From Onchocerca volvulus (lineage: Eukaryota > Nematoda > Chromadorea > Rhabditida > Onchocercidae), in NCBI GenBank assembly GCA_000499405.2, contig HG738140.1:5880701-5944700 (forward strand): a stretch of 64,000 bases of DNA, read 5' to 3'. Of the stretch, positions 22,401-37,500 are shown piece by piece. The position numbers and the translations under genes are program-made. Positions within the stretch are counted from its first letter, which is position 1; each line of letters starts with the position of its first letter. Below the pieces are notes generated by a model. That model was not told the origin of the DNA and ran no database searches. It saw only the letters and a program-made list of their open reading frames with translations.

Positions 22401-25400
22401 GTTCGGAGTTTCCACATCGACAAAGCGAAATTTTACAACGACACAGATCGACGCAGCAAATCAGTAGTCAAGGAATTCTATTCTTCTCTTCAAGTACAAA
22501 GGGAAGACTAAACCAGCGATTAATTCGCTTGAATATTCTCAAATAATTTCGAGGACAGTTCGGATGCAATCAATCTGCTTTAGTTCATTCAAAAGATTAA
22601 ACTTAGATCGTCGTAGTCGCAGAATGGAAGCACTGCGACGATTAATTGCAGATCAAATTGAGGAAGAATGGACATCACCGAACGAGCGAACAGATAAAGA
22701 ACGGCTCAAATGCGAGCAGAGTGACGTGCAGTCAGACTTGAGGATGTACAGTTGCGAGCACGTCGATCGTCTTCTACAACTTCAGATTTGATTTGTTCTG
22801 AACAGAATGAACGCGATAGGCTGAGAGTGGTAAAAGATGGTCATGAGAAACAGAAGATCAGCGTCAAACACGACTCCGTACTCAGCAAACACACGATTAC
22901 AATTGCTTTGCATTCCGGTTGATGATATAGTTTGTGCCCGTTCTCATCGGCACTATGACTAAAGCGTGTCTTTATTGAAAGACTCTGAAATTTGATGGAG
23001 AAACAAAAGGTATGTATTGCACCACCGGAAGAATTAATCTGGAGACCGCCAGAGCTATTAAAAACTTTGCTCGCCGGACATATTGCCGAATCAAAGCATT
23101 TTCTATCTAACATCAGAAATTACAATTTGTTTCCAAATGATGTCGTTCGGGACAGGAATCATACTAAATCAATTCATGTCAATTTTCAAAGTAAAAGTAC
23201 AAACTTATCATAAAGCCAGCTTCCTCCTTCTGCCGCCAAACTGTCAGAATAAATTTCCACAATTTCACTGGTGATAGCAATAATGAAATGAATGCATGCT
23301 GCGGGATTTCTACCGGTATAAAAAGGTTCTTCAATGCTCCAATATAGACGAAGTGACAATTGTCACAGTCGGAGATCAATTCCAACTTGGTGATATCGTT
23401 CTTTATCGGAGAGACGATTAATTGATGGAGGTTGCAGAAACTTATCGATGCTATGCTGCCAGACAATATCCAATAATTTTGTTAGGATGATACAGATGGA
23501 TATCACTTCAATGTTAACATGATAAATCCAATCAGCGGCGAAGAAACAAATAAGAAATTTAGCGCAATGAACTATTATTTACACCAAATAATGATTCAAG
23601 AGAATGAAGGCAATCACATTTTGAAATATAGTCAATTGCTTCACCAATATATTGTAGATATGTATGCAAAAATCGAAACAGAATGTTCGATATTCATCTG
23701 TCTGAATCAAACCAAACTTCATTCTGAAGAATGCACTTATTTGCGAGATGCAGCTGTAAATGACGGTAATACAACTAATGTTGGAAGATTAACGATTTTA
23801 CAATCTCCACACGCAGGCAGTCCATGTCATATTCATGAGTGCGTTCAAGATGCAATTGCGTATATTCGCCATTGCGGGCGTCCAGACTTATTCATTACAT
23901 TCACATGTAATCCATCTTGGGATGATATATAAATCTCTTACTTCCTGGGCAATCGCCAATGGATGGGCATGACATCACAGCACATGTTTTCAGACAGAAG
24001 CTGAAATCGTTATTGGATTTCATGGTGAAACATGAAGTATTTAGGTCTATACGCTGATGCATGTACTCAGTAGAATGGCAAAAGAGAGGACTGCCACATG
24101 CACATATACTAATCTGGCTTTATGACAAAATCACTTCAAACGAAATCCACGGTATAATATGTGCTGAAATACCGGATGCTGACGTCGATAAAGATTTTTA
24201 TGAAGTTGTGACGAAAAATATGATACATGGACCTTGTGGTACACTGAATGTAAATTCACCACGCATAATAAACAAGAAATGCTCTACGAATTTCCTCAGC
24301 ATTAGTATCCAGCACAGTTACAGGAAATAATGGATATCCTTTATATAGAAGAAAATCGGCAGAAGATGGCATTAAATTAGCAATCATAAAAATGCGGAAT
24401 GGTGACATCGAAGTAGATAATCGAGGATTGTCCCATGTTCGCCTTTGCTATTAATTATTCAATTCAAAGCGAGGAAGTCATATACAAGTCCGTTAACACT
24501 GTTGTGAAGCAGATGAAACGGTCAATTATTAAACAGAATATCTGAAATAACTCGATCTGTCAGAGATGCCACCGCACGTGCTGTAATTGAAAATCGGCGT
24601 GCCAATTATCATGTTGTGAAATATCAACCAGCCAAAACTTTGCAAATGAACGTGACTTGTAATAAAGAAATTAATGAGCAACATTGTGAAGCAACAATCT
24701 TGACAGTACTTTTCAAAGGTGAAAATGTCCTCATTCCTTGCATTCCTATGATTGCAATGATGTACAATTAAGAGACTGCAATTCTCAATTTAATTGACGT
24801 TGCAACCACCGTTAATGAAACTCAGGGCCAATCTTCAGAATTGTGAGGTTTAGATTTAGACGCGTGATCGCTCATATGGACAATTATATATTGCGTGTTC
24901 CAGAGTCGGCAAACCAGACGATCTCTATGTCTACGCATAGAATGGAACAACAAAAAATACTGTATACCCACAAGTATTGTGAAATTAAACATATTAGAAC
25001 GTGCGCTTTTTTTTTTCTTTTCCACTTAATCAGTCTGAGCTATAGCAATGCGTGTATATAAAAAGCATATAAAAACATGCGTGTATTCAATACAACGTTG
25101 TGTCAAAATTTCAAAGGCGCGTATTTAAGAAATTTCGGAGATTTAAGATTTTGAACAAACAAAAATTTACATTTTTATTTATATAGATAGACTAGTTGGA
25201 CCGGCCACGCAGAGCGTGGCGGGACAGCTAATTCAAAATAAGACTTGAAACTTGAGTGTTTCGACTTTTTTCAGAATTGCTCCTCCTCCTAATATGGCGT
25301 TTGAAAAAAAATATACAAACAAACCGCTACAGTTCCGGATTTAATGCGGGCAAGATATTCGATCCCACTCAAATAAAAACCATCGATATTTTTATCTATC

Positions 25401-28015
25401 CAATATGACATTATATTCTACAAATAGATTAACTAAAAAAATACATAATGTGCCAGTTCTCTCAGATTATTTACCTTTATCTTCTCACTATTCTCAACTA
25501 TGTAGCACGCGATGCACAGATAACTAGAGAGGAAGTATGGAAATTTAATATCGAAGAATAAAACAGCAGTTGTGAAAAGAAAAAAGCTCCTAGAGTATTG
25601 ATGAAATATAACTTGACTTAAATCTCATATCTAATAATAAACTTGGTCTTAAATCATAGCAGTGAAACTTACAAACATATCTTGATGAACAGAACCACTC
25701 TGCCAATTTAGAATAGGCCAATCAGATCGATTTTCGTAATGCATATAAGAGATATTCTTATGTTTCGACATGAAAGAACTGTCTTTTTCACCTTTCCTCC
25801 AATGATAATAATCCGAAAAATTAGCGTATTCTTCTAAACTTGATTGCGAACTTCGACGATACCAGTCGTGGTTTTTTGATGTAGTACTCACTGGTAAGTT
25901 TATCACAACTTTCATTTCTACAATAACACTAAGTATTTTTTATTTTGTTATGTCGCATTTTGTCGATTTTATCTATAAATTTACTCGACTTTTTTACAGC
26001 AAAAAAATTATTAAGCATAATTGCAATACCGACCTTTATCGTGAATGACATCGATCAATCTGTAAGCATCATCATTTATACCTAATTTTGAATCAACCGC
26101 TAAATGATCTTGAATTGCATCATTGAAATCATCAGAAAGTAGGAAGGGATTGAGCCATATAACCTGGACACCCAAACGTCGCAAATTCTCAAGACGACTG
26201 ATAAGACCAATTAAATCACCAACGCCGCTCCCATCCGAATCTTGAAACGATGGTGTCCAAATCTTAAAAAAAAAAAAAAACTTGGAAGCAATTTACTCCA
26301 CCGCAATATCATTATCAGATATATCATTAACTTCGGCCATAAAAATTTTGAACCCCCCTACTTTATTCAATTCTGGAACTAATTAACATCATTAAAGATA
26401 CATTTTATGAGATATAGAATGGATAATTTTCTAAGAAAAAAATATGTGTAAAAATTACAAATTATTTACCTGATATGCGACAGCATTCTGCCACCAATTT
26501 GGTACCATTTTCGGGACACAACTTGGGCTGAGAATGACGATAAGAATAGCAATCAGAAACATCAAAATCCATAATAACCAAAACAAGATAAACAGTAGCC
26601 ATCTATGATAGATTTAGATTTATTTTATAACAAATTCCTACACAAAAAATTTAAAAATAATTTTTTTTTCTTGCTATTAAAGGTAATTTCAAGATTTGAA
26701 AAAGAAATGACACAAAGCAAATGTTAGTCAGCAATTTATAAGTGATTGTGGGAATGAAAGATGGAAGCAGTTACTTGAGGTACAAAAAAAGCCTGCAATG
26801 TCAGCAACCAGATCATATTCTGATCCATCTACCGATTAGAATTCCCAAATTTTAAAGAACAAACGATAGAAGGTTTAGGGAGATCATTTCTATAAATTAT
26901 AAATTCTAAAAATACTTCCAGTAGTAACAGTTATTGGCACATTCAGATGAGACAATTTAAAGACATTTAAGAATATTCCTATCAGAAGGAATGTTCAGAT
27001 CAAGTAATCAAAACGAAAACAATATAGAGGGTTTGAAGATTATTTAAAATCATTAAAATAAAATATCACACGATAGCTTCAGTTCGAAAAGAAATGATAA
27101 CCTCAATGTTCTCCAAAAAGGGTCGTTTCTATAGCGCTCCAATTCTGCAATAGTGTACTTAAATTTCTCTATTGGTTCCGTCGGCTCATCTCTAAGAAGG
27201 GGTGAAAAAGCACGCATCTGATAGGCATCTTTTGTATCATCCACAGGAATCGTTTTTATGTTCTGCATCGATTAGTATGAAGAAATGATATATTCAAATA
27301 AAAATATTTCCCAACTTATTGGGATATAAATTAATGAAGAAACAATTTATTAAGATCCTAATATATTCTCATCACAGAACTAAGAATTTACTGTGAGTCA
27401 CAAATCCATGTTACAAAAATTGCTTGATTTTAGATTCATTTTTTTTTTTTTTAAACTGATATGTAATTCTATACCTCCATGCTTTAATTTTGATTCCATC
27501 AGTTGGACAAAAAATTCCGATATCTCTGAAGATCTGAATTATTTTTTATCTACTTCATAAAGATTTATACAAATCATCAACTTTTTATTGATGAGAAATG
27601 AAGTAATTTGCGACAAAATTATGTTCTATTTCGTATTTCAATATATCGTGAATGCAAGTTTTCTCTTTTTATTTTTCACAAAGAGATCAAACCAAAAATA
27701 ATCCCCGCATAACTCAGATCTACGGTCTCAATGACCAAATTAGCAATACCGGGAAGTTTTAACTTGATAAGCATGAGACAGAACTACTTATATGATTTCG
27801 ATTTAGAGTTACTCTTTCAACTTTCTGTTAGATTCAGAATTAAGCGAAGTTTGACGCTAATTATTAGTTTAATCGAGCAGAAGAAAAAATATAATTTAAA
27901 CCTTATTGTATTGTCCACGAACTGCAGTAATATAGCTTTCGGTATGCCGTTCTTTATCCACTTCATACATATTGGGTATCCTTCCTTGCGGCCCTGGCAA
28001 AAGGTTATTTTCCAT
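19469..28015 (-). CDS. atgp-1/2-like: amino-acid transporter heavy chain, SLC3A (4F2hc/rBAT) family
   Basis: Twelve exons: 28015-27902, 27262-27102, 26602-26470, 26262-26034, 25917-25673, 25417-25325, 21516-21425, 21203-20987, 20651-20499, 20429-20316, 19968-19801 and 19681-19469; all phases agree, 643 residues. A cytoplasmic N-terminus of about 92 residues precedes one membrane segment (LLFILFWLLWILMFLIAILI) and a large extracellular alpha-amylase-like domain (IWTPSFQDSDGSGVGDL, then VIWLNPF, MKVVINLPVS, FLPGTNSIYYGDEIGM). Such type II glycoproteins pair by a disulphide with a light-chain permease and bring it to the plasma membrane; the Cys just after the membrane segment (SPSCVP) is the likely bridge. 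The beta-4 nucleophile Asp of amylases is Ser here (DGFYLSGIEYL), so no glycosidase activity is expected. C. elegans ATGP-1/2 are the obvious relatives. A Helitron fills the intron between 25325 and 21516. Confidence 0.9.
22331..25000 (+). pseudogene. broken Helitron Rep/helicase gene
   Basis: Order of remnants: charged N-terminal region (22331-22800, for example RRMEALRRLIADQIEEEW), the segment before Rep (about 22980-23300), and a 137-codon open stretch 23519-23932 with the Helitron Rep signature GRPDLFITFTCNPSWDDI. Then 24061-24330 carries QKRGLPHAHILIWL, whose HAH is the HUH metal-binding motif of rolling-circle initiators, and MIHGPCG. About 24650-25000 resembles the extreme C-terminus of the Pif1-like helicase (VLIPCIPMI, and NETQGQS in place of NKSQGQS). 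Stops and frameshifts separate the parts, and most of the helicase core (Walker A and B) is missing, so an internal deletion preceded or accompanied decay. It cannot encode a working transposase. Confidence 0.85.
25204..25231 (+). other. Helitron 3' terminal hairpin and CTAA end
   Basis: G+C-rich 7-bp stem, AGA loop and CTAA terminus, immediately followed by host T. This is the classic replication-termination signal of Helitrons and fixes the right boundary of the insertion. Confidence 0.85.
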
Positions 28016-30116
28016 CACGTCGTTTGAAAATTATGACAACTTTCACGCTGAAAAACGCAATACACAAAAGAACATTGATACAAAACACACTGCTCTCTAT
28101 CCTCAGCGTCCCGTGCTTTTATAAAATTCATTTGCACATCTGTTCTTCCAACAACAAAAATTGAAAAAATGTTATCAAACTTTTCTCTGCTACGTATGCT
28201 GCATGTGTATATATATATGTGTATGTATGGTATATGTACTGTATATCTTCTCATTCCTTTCTTGCATATTTCACTGAGCATCACCTAATTTAAAAAAAAA
28301 AAAAAAAAAATATTTCAGAGACTTATTACTTTAAACTTTTTTTTTCAGCCAAACAGAAAATATACGCAGCAGAATAACAGTACTAATGAAGAAACTGTAC
28401 AGCACATCCATCATAATGTATGAAGCCATATACAATGGAAAGGTTATTGCGGTATTGAAAAAGTGAAAGTTTCGGAATGGCAAAGTTCGATCAAACAAAC
28501 ACTACGAAAATTTATTGCTCAACTATATCTGAACCAGCAAATCAAGAGTGATGAAAATTACTAATAACGCAGCCATACGATTAGATTTCATATGAAGTTA
28601 TATAACTAACAGATAAAACGAAGTATAGAAAAATTTCAATCAATGACAACTGAAAGAAAGTATGTAAGGATAAGAAAGGAAAATAAGTATTGCAATATCA
28701 ATAATCAGATTAAGGCCCATATCTGATTGCAAATATGTTTTCTCTTGCATAAATTTTCTGTTGTAACAAAATCCTCTTAACAAGTACACATTTTCTCCGA
28801 TGTTTTAGAACAGAGAAAAGCCTAACAGAGAAAAGAGAAAATGAAAAAAAGGAGAAATAGCTGAAATTTTGGCAAAAGCTGGCTTTCAATCGAATATCAA
28901 TAAAATGTAGCAGCAAAATCGAGATGCAAAGAAAAAGTTACATAAAAAAGCTACTGATATCAAAATTGACGTTAAGTTCCGTTATAAAAAGCAAATATAA
29001 AATTTTAAAGCATAAATGTTTAATTCAAACGATAGCTATAGTATATTAACAAAAAAAAAAAAAAGAAAAGAATTATAATAACCTCAACATAAGAATTATG
29101 ACAAACTGTACTAGTAACAAAAAGAAGAATTATGCTCCGAAGTATGTAGCATTTTGTGAACTTTGATACTTAATAAATGATGTAAAGAATGCACTTGATG
29201 TTATTATCAATTCGAGAAAAGATGATTGTCATGAATGGTAAGAAGAGCGATAGTGTCGAACAATCATTGGAACAAAATTTGAAAAATGAGGATTGCCGAT
29301 TTTTTCGCAGCCTTTTTTGACTTAGCCCAGAACTCAATATGTTAATCCATCCGGATCACCAATTACAAGAATTAGAAGATTGACGAACAAATGAATGAAT
29401 AACAAATCTTTCTTTCCAGAGTGACATAAAAGATGATAACGATAGATGTAGGAAATCTCGGGGATCATATCGCTATATCTCGTCCTGCAAGGTTAATTTA
29501 TTGAGACGTTTAACATAAGGTTTAATAAGATTTATTTTTCGAGTAGCAAAATTTTACGCCGTATTTCTTTCTTATCAATCTTGCAAGATATGGAATTTGC
29601 AAGATTTCTCATTACTGTTACAAGATACAGAAGAATATAGCAATGAGTGATGCATGTTAATAATAAATGGTACAAAATATGTATGACAGCAGTTTATTCC
29701 ACTATTCAGCAGTCAAAAATCTGCTTATAAAGTTTAGCAGATACTGTTCCATCAACGATAAAATCTAAAAATTTTGATAGTGTATTTGCTTTGATTGGGA
29801 AACTCCACCTGCATTATGTAAATGACTTGATGTATGACAAATTTTTTGTGTAAATTTAAAAGCTTTCAGTATGAAAGATAAAGACAGCTTTTAATTGTTA
29901 TAAAATATGTTTTATCATAATTTATGATATTGATGCGAATTTATAAATATTTTTTTTGTTTATTGATACTTGGATGACAACATGTCTTTGATCGAATTGA
30001 AGAGATACAGAAAGGTAAACATGGAATAGATGTATGAAAAAGCTAAATAAGAGAAACATAACGATCAATAAAAATCGTTTATTTTTCAAGACCATTCTTG
30101 CTCATTTTGGTGAAAT
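28016..30116. other. intergenic between divergent atgp-like and tetraspan genes
   Basis: Both neighbours point away, so this should hold two promoters. The sequence is A+T-rich with a TATATATATGTGTATGTATG stretch near 28207. No coding exon, RNA gene or repeat family recognised. Confidence 0.5.
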
Positions 30117-31990
<1,874 letters not shown>

Positions 31991-32346
31991 AATTTGTAAA
32001 GCTTTGTTACTCCAATGTTCTATCTCAAATCAAATACATCGTGTCGAATTTAAACTGAAAAATTAATACAAATTTATATGTATATGCAATTTAATTTCGA
32101 TCCTATTCTAATATATTGTATATTGATACTCATATATTAGCTATTCTCAAATACTTCCTACTAATAAATTAATTCATTATATATATATATAATTTGTTGT
32201 TGAAAATTATGTTAAATAAAATTCATAAATTTTAAGAAATTTAACATATAATTCAGAAATTATTCTAAAAATAACAGCCAGAAGTGATGACAACTCAACT
32301 TTATCCCCTTCAGGGATAAACTACAACCTAATGTTATAATAAAGAA
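31991..32346. other. tail-to-tail spacer
   Basis: A+T-rich 3' flank between the tetraspan gene and the small secreted-protein gene. Includes TATATATATATA near 32180. Nothing else seen. Confidence 0.4.
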
Positions 32347-32714
32347 CTACATAATATTTCCAAGTTCTGCTATATTATAGTGCTTATTTTTGAGCATCGT
32401 AGTCTTTGGCACCTGAATGCTATTATCATTGATCTGATCCATTTGTTGGTACTCGAGCTCTTTGTATTTACGATCAATCGATGAGTGCGCAATGTCACCA
32501 AGTATTATCAGAGAGATTGTTTTATTAGTATTCTCATATCTTCAAAAGTTACCTTACATGAATCTATGAAACATCCAGGAATCACTCCGTTGTTCGCAAC
32601 AAAAGAAATATTAATGCGATGTTTCATCGATATAATATCATTACTATAACAATTGAAGTTATGAGTATTAAAAGAACAAATTAGCAATAGAAAAGCCATT
32701 GTTTTTTGCATCAT
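32347..32714 (-). CDS. small predicted secreted protein
   Basis: Two exons, 32714-32553 and 32412-32347, joined by a GTAACT...CATTCAG intron in phase 0, give 75 residues. The start MMQKTMAFLLLICSFNTHNF has the basic, hydrophobic and polar order of a signal peptide. Mature sequence is short with three cysteines (one at the likely cleavage region, then PGCFIDSCK) and one N-glycosylation site (NIS). Reading straight through the intron would instead stop after KVTFEDMRILIKQSL, giving 68 residues; which form is real cannot be told here. No family recognised. Confidence 0.4.
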
Positions 32715-34595
32715 TTTCAGTAATAAATATTAATTATCTAAAGAATATCTTGGTTATATGACATCTATTTACTAACTTATAGCATTTTATTCATTTCAAT
32801 TACATATTAGAGCCCATTAATATCTTTTATCCAAAAAAAATTTATGGAGTAGGAGAAAGGGATAGAAATGCAGGACCATTCAAATACTAGAATTGATCGA
32901 ACTTAGCAAGCCTGCCATAGTATTTTAGATGAGACAATTAATTATATCCAACTACCACATAGAAAACGAATTTGATTCGCTCAATTTTGTGCAGGATAAT
33001 TAATCAAATCAAGTACTATCATTAATGTACAGTACCATAGTCGTACATACCGTACTTACTGTTATAAAATAAAGATAATCCCTGTCACTGTTTTCATCGC
33101 ACTTTGCTAAAATTTCACTGTACTTCATAAACAGGTTGATGAAAAGATTCTTCGCTCATTCATTTGCTATTCCATATAATTCAGATGACTAAGAATTTTG
33201 GACGCTGATCATTTGATTTCATGATATGTAGCAATCTAGCATTTTCGGAGCATGATTTCGGAGGAGATTGTTTATGAAAATTTTTAACTTAATAAGAAAC
33301 GAATAATTGTAAGAATATGGATCTTGTATTTGTGTTAGAAAACATCGCTAATTGCAAGATGATAGATAAAATTAAGACGCAAAATGCTTCAAAACGGGGA
33401 AACTCATTATTCTCCACGAAATGAACTGATTATATATCAGACACTGTTGCAACTCAACAAATAATAACGGATCGTTTTTCCAATGCAAAGCTTTGAAACA
33501 ATCTTAGCACAGTCAAAAAAATTTTAAACTAATTAAATTAAGATATCAAATGAGCAAATGCAATAAAATTAACGGGCCCACATTTCTAACGATCTAAATC
33601 ATAAGTAACAATTGATGAAAAATCTTAAAGCATATCAGTATACTCTAGCATTAAAGAAAAATAGAATACTATAAGCAACTCTACTGAGTTTAATGTATAT
33701 CTCAAAAAAATTTATTGCAAAAGTTATTAGACAAAGCGCTTTATCTAAAATTAAACATTAAACACCATTAGAAAAAAATACAAATTACTAAGAAATAACT
33801 ACACATATGGCTTACTGTTCGTTAATCCGGGCACTATTGATAATTTCACTCATATATGAATTCTGAAAAAACTGTCAAGTTTGAAAAAAAGAATAATTCC
33901 AGAAGATAGAGTTATGCCCAAGAATGAGAACATAATAGCCCTATGGGTAGGTAAACAATACAAATTTAGAAAATAAAATTTGCGAACATAAAACAATTGA
34001 CAATAAAATAATGAAAAAGCAACTGCGCACTGGACACTATCACATATCAGTCCTGAGAAGCTCAGTTAACATGGAAATATTGTAATTAGTGGTAATGATT
34101 AAACAAAAAGCATCGTTTCTAGACTAGAAATGAGAAAATACGTAGTGAATGAATGAATCTTTACGTCTGATCAGGCTGAATACTCAGTTCTTGAACTTTA
34201 AAATATCTCGGCGACCTGATTCACTGTGTAAATAAAAAAAAAAAAAAAAAACACACGAGTATAGGATAACTTAACCAAATGAATGGATGAAGACTAACAA
34301 ATGGCTGCAATATTGCAATCCAAATCATTATATCTCCAATAAAAAATAATTGGTAGCTACCACTTACAAAGGAATTTTTTCTGAAATGAAAGAACAGAAA
34401 GCAAAATGGTTTGAAAGACAGAACGGATGACGGAATTACCTTGACCATAGGAAACTTCATTTAAACCGGGAACCAGATTTGACTGATAGTAGAAAAAATA
34501 GTTTGCGTTATAAAATAAAGAGAAAATGCCTTCAAAAATATTATGAAACGGGAAGAAACTAAGAAGCTGAAAAAACTTTCGAGATTAGCACGAGT
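32715..34595. other. intergenic, A+T-rich, no gene seen
   Basis: No exon-like open frames with splice sites on either strand. It includes the 3' flank of the fzr-1 gene and a poly-A run near 34234. Confidence 0.5.
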
Positions 34596-37500
34596 TTAAC
34601 GAATACTCGACAGCAAATTCAACTTTGAACGAACAACTTTTTGTTGTCCAACTTTGCTAAATACATGCCAGAAACGCAAAGTTTCATCACCAGCACCTGT
34701 CACAATTGATTCACCATCTGGAGACATCGCCTAAAATAAGCAAGCAATAAACGTTAATTCTAAAAATATTCAGATTAATAGATATTGGTTATCAGCTGCT
34801 ATGAAACTAACTGTAATGCACTACATCTCATTTTATGCTCAATGTAAGAACATGGTAAAAAATTTTGTAAAATATCATCACCACAAAAAAAATATAGTTT
34901 GTGGAATAAAAAAATAAGGGCATAATATTTAAATTTCTACAAATCGAAAAACAAGATGAAACTGCCTTATTCTGCTTCCTGCTCATATCAAACCATTTCT
35001 TACTTCGAATCTCATCTAAATGATAAATAATATTTACCAAATACAACACTCTGTACTGATGTCCTGTGAGTTTCGTAACTGGTTGCAAAGATGGGTATTT
35101 CCATATGATAACCTGATTGTATGAATAACCATGTGTTGACACCAGCTCTGAACTGTGTTTCGACCATGCCACATTACACACCTTTACAAGAAAGATCTTG
35201 AAAATCTGGTTAAGGTAAATAAAAAACAATCAAAATGTATGCGTTAAGCAAATTGCTTTCTACCATCTTCGATTTTTACGATTATGTTTTATACGATCGT
35301 AAAATCAATTTAAGTAAAGCAAAAAGACTAAATTTTATATAAAATTACGGGAAATGTTAATTCGGGAATTCCATGACTTAAAAGATGAAATAGTTCTCAA
35401 GTATTTCATCCAATACATTAAAGAAAGCAAAAGAACAGACGATGAAAAGGAATGCAAAATGTGTACCTGACTACCAGTATCGATACAGTGCAGGGACTGG
35501 CCAGTTAATGTATTCCAAAAACGAAGGCATCGATCGGCAGTACCACCGCCAGAAACGAGAAGACCATGGTGATGTGGAGACCAAGCGAGAGCCTTTACTG
35601 CTGCATTATGCTCCGTATATATCTGAATAAAAACATGAGAACTATTTAATACAATTTTCCATATTATGAAGCGATACATCGTAATGTTCATTTTACAAGT
35701 AGTAACATTAATTTATTACCTAGATAAATAAAACCCAATATTCAAAGATGAATGAAGAAAAAATATTTTGATGTTCGAAAACCCTCGGAATGAAAATTAT
35801 TAATCACTTTCTATCATTTATTTAAATATGATAATTCACAATCAAAATCAAGCCAACCTGACAAGGATCATTTCTTCTCAAGCTCCATACCAATACCTGA
35901 TTATCATTGCCACCTGATGCCAAATATTGTCTATCTGGAGACCATTTCAATCCACATACCTAAAATTCAGAAATATGAGGACAAGAATTTCTCGAACAAC
36001 TAAAAAAAGACTTAAAAAGTGAAAAAAAAGTAAGAGTGTAAATATGTTCTTACTTCCTGCCGATGTGCATTAAGCCTTCGTTCAGCATATTGTGCTGGTT
36101 GACGGATATCTCTCTGTATAATGAAGCGATCTCTTGAACCCGAACAAATCAGATCCATGTTCCATGCTAAGCAGCCAATTCTTGATGAATGTCCAGTGAG
36201 CTCCCGAAGCTAAAATCCATCGTTCCAGAATGATTTCGTAGACCAAAGAAGTCTGACCAACAAAAAAAAAGACACACAACAACAAACCCTTTTCTGAGCA
36301 TGAACATCCCATATTTGTGTGATACCTTTATTTGTACCAACGGCCAGTAAGTCACCCTTATCAGCCCACTGAACAGATGTCACGCTGTCGCCATCAGTAG
36401 CAAGATCGCAAAGTTTTACAACCTTAAAAGCCATGACAATGATATTTCATCATTACTAGCATCGAATATTATTTGTTGAAAACAAGGTTAATATTATAAG
36501 CTCTATTCTTCAATTTGCTTTGTTCCTTGATAATGACATTTGTTTTTTTAAATCTACAACTTGATATTTGATAGTGGGCTCATAATGTCAAAGAAAATCC
36601 CAAACAAAGTACGAACTTGACTGTTGCATGCACTCCAGAGATATACACAAGTATGTAATCCAACTGAAAGCATATTTTGTGATGACCAATCCACCAAATC
36701 CAAATAAAAATCATCTTGTAATTCAGGAGCATCCAAAACCTAAAAAATGAGAAAAATGAAATTCTAAAAAGTAAAAATTCAAACAGTGAAATGTGGATGA
36801 CTTTTACTGCACATTTCATGAAAATATAAATCAGTTAAATGCTATCTCACCTTATATGGATTTTTAGGTACTTTACGCTGCGGTTTACGGGGCGATTTGA
36901 GAAGACGCTGGCTCCCTTCGCTTAATGGTGGTCCTCCAAATAGGCATCGTGCAGCATGACTTGTTGATGCATCACCATATTTCGTTGGCGTTCGCTGCCC
37001 GAATTTGAACAGACCACCGCTAGGACTATCGCGTAAACGACATGTGTCAAACCCTTCAAGATCTGCCTGAAAAAAATGAAATAAAATTTTTTTCCCATAT
37101 CTAACTGTAAATAATTGCAGCTGCAATTTCCACTCAACTAGTCCGATTTCCATAGCTGATACCTTATCTGAAAGACCTAAAAGCTCTTGCAACAAATAAT
37201 GCAAGTTTTTTCAGGAAGGCGATAACTTCGACGGACATCAAGCAAGTTATTTCTTAATGATAAATATATTGCATGAACGAATCGACTATGTTAATTATTA
37301 TTTTGCGACAAGAAAAATATGGCGATTAAAAAGAAATTCATACTTTCTAAGCACAAATAAAAAATAGACAGACTCTAATATCATCAATGTTATCGCTTAG
37401 AAGTTCGTTTCTCAGAAGAGCTCGATGAGCTGCAGAATCCATGCGAGAATCATCAATAGAATTTGTGGCCGAAGCCGTTTGTGTATTTGCTACATTTCCG

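Larger units (their letters stand above)
21594..25231 (+). mobile_element. degenerate near full-length Helitron in an atgp intron
   Basis: The right end is canonical: a 7-bp stem with 3-base loop (GCCACGC AGA GCGTGGC, 25204-25220), seven bases, then CTAA at 25228-25231 followed by T. The left end is read as A/TC at 21594, with TTATATAAATAAAAATGT close behind. The same motif occurs inverted near the right end (ACATTTTTATTTATATA, about 25169-25185). Between them lie remnants of the Helitron Rep and Pif1-type helicase. The coding strand is plus, opposite to the host gene, and the 3' tip is 93 bases from the exon at 25325. At 3.64 kb it is shorter than an intact autonomous Helitron. Confidence 0.85.

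Noticed and set aside
23519..24330. Reading the Rep-like frames as host genes
   Set aside because: The HUH and FTCNPSW motifs, surrounding decay and element termini show a transposon pseudogene.
27731..28027. 98-codon plus-strand open frame upstream of the atgp-like gene
   Set aside because: It overlaps the antisense of the first atgp-like exon (28015-27902), which has in-phase splicing to the next exon; the plus-strand frame has no such support.
28015..28284. 89-codon minus-strand frame directly upstream of the atgp-like start
   Set aside because: It is crossed by TA-rich microsatellite-like sequence and its end abuts the first exon in a different frame; probably 5' flank.
35442..35630. 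62-codon plus-strand frame rich in charged residues
   Set aside because: It is the antisense of the fzr-1 WD40 exon 35622-35467.
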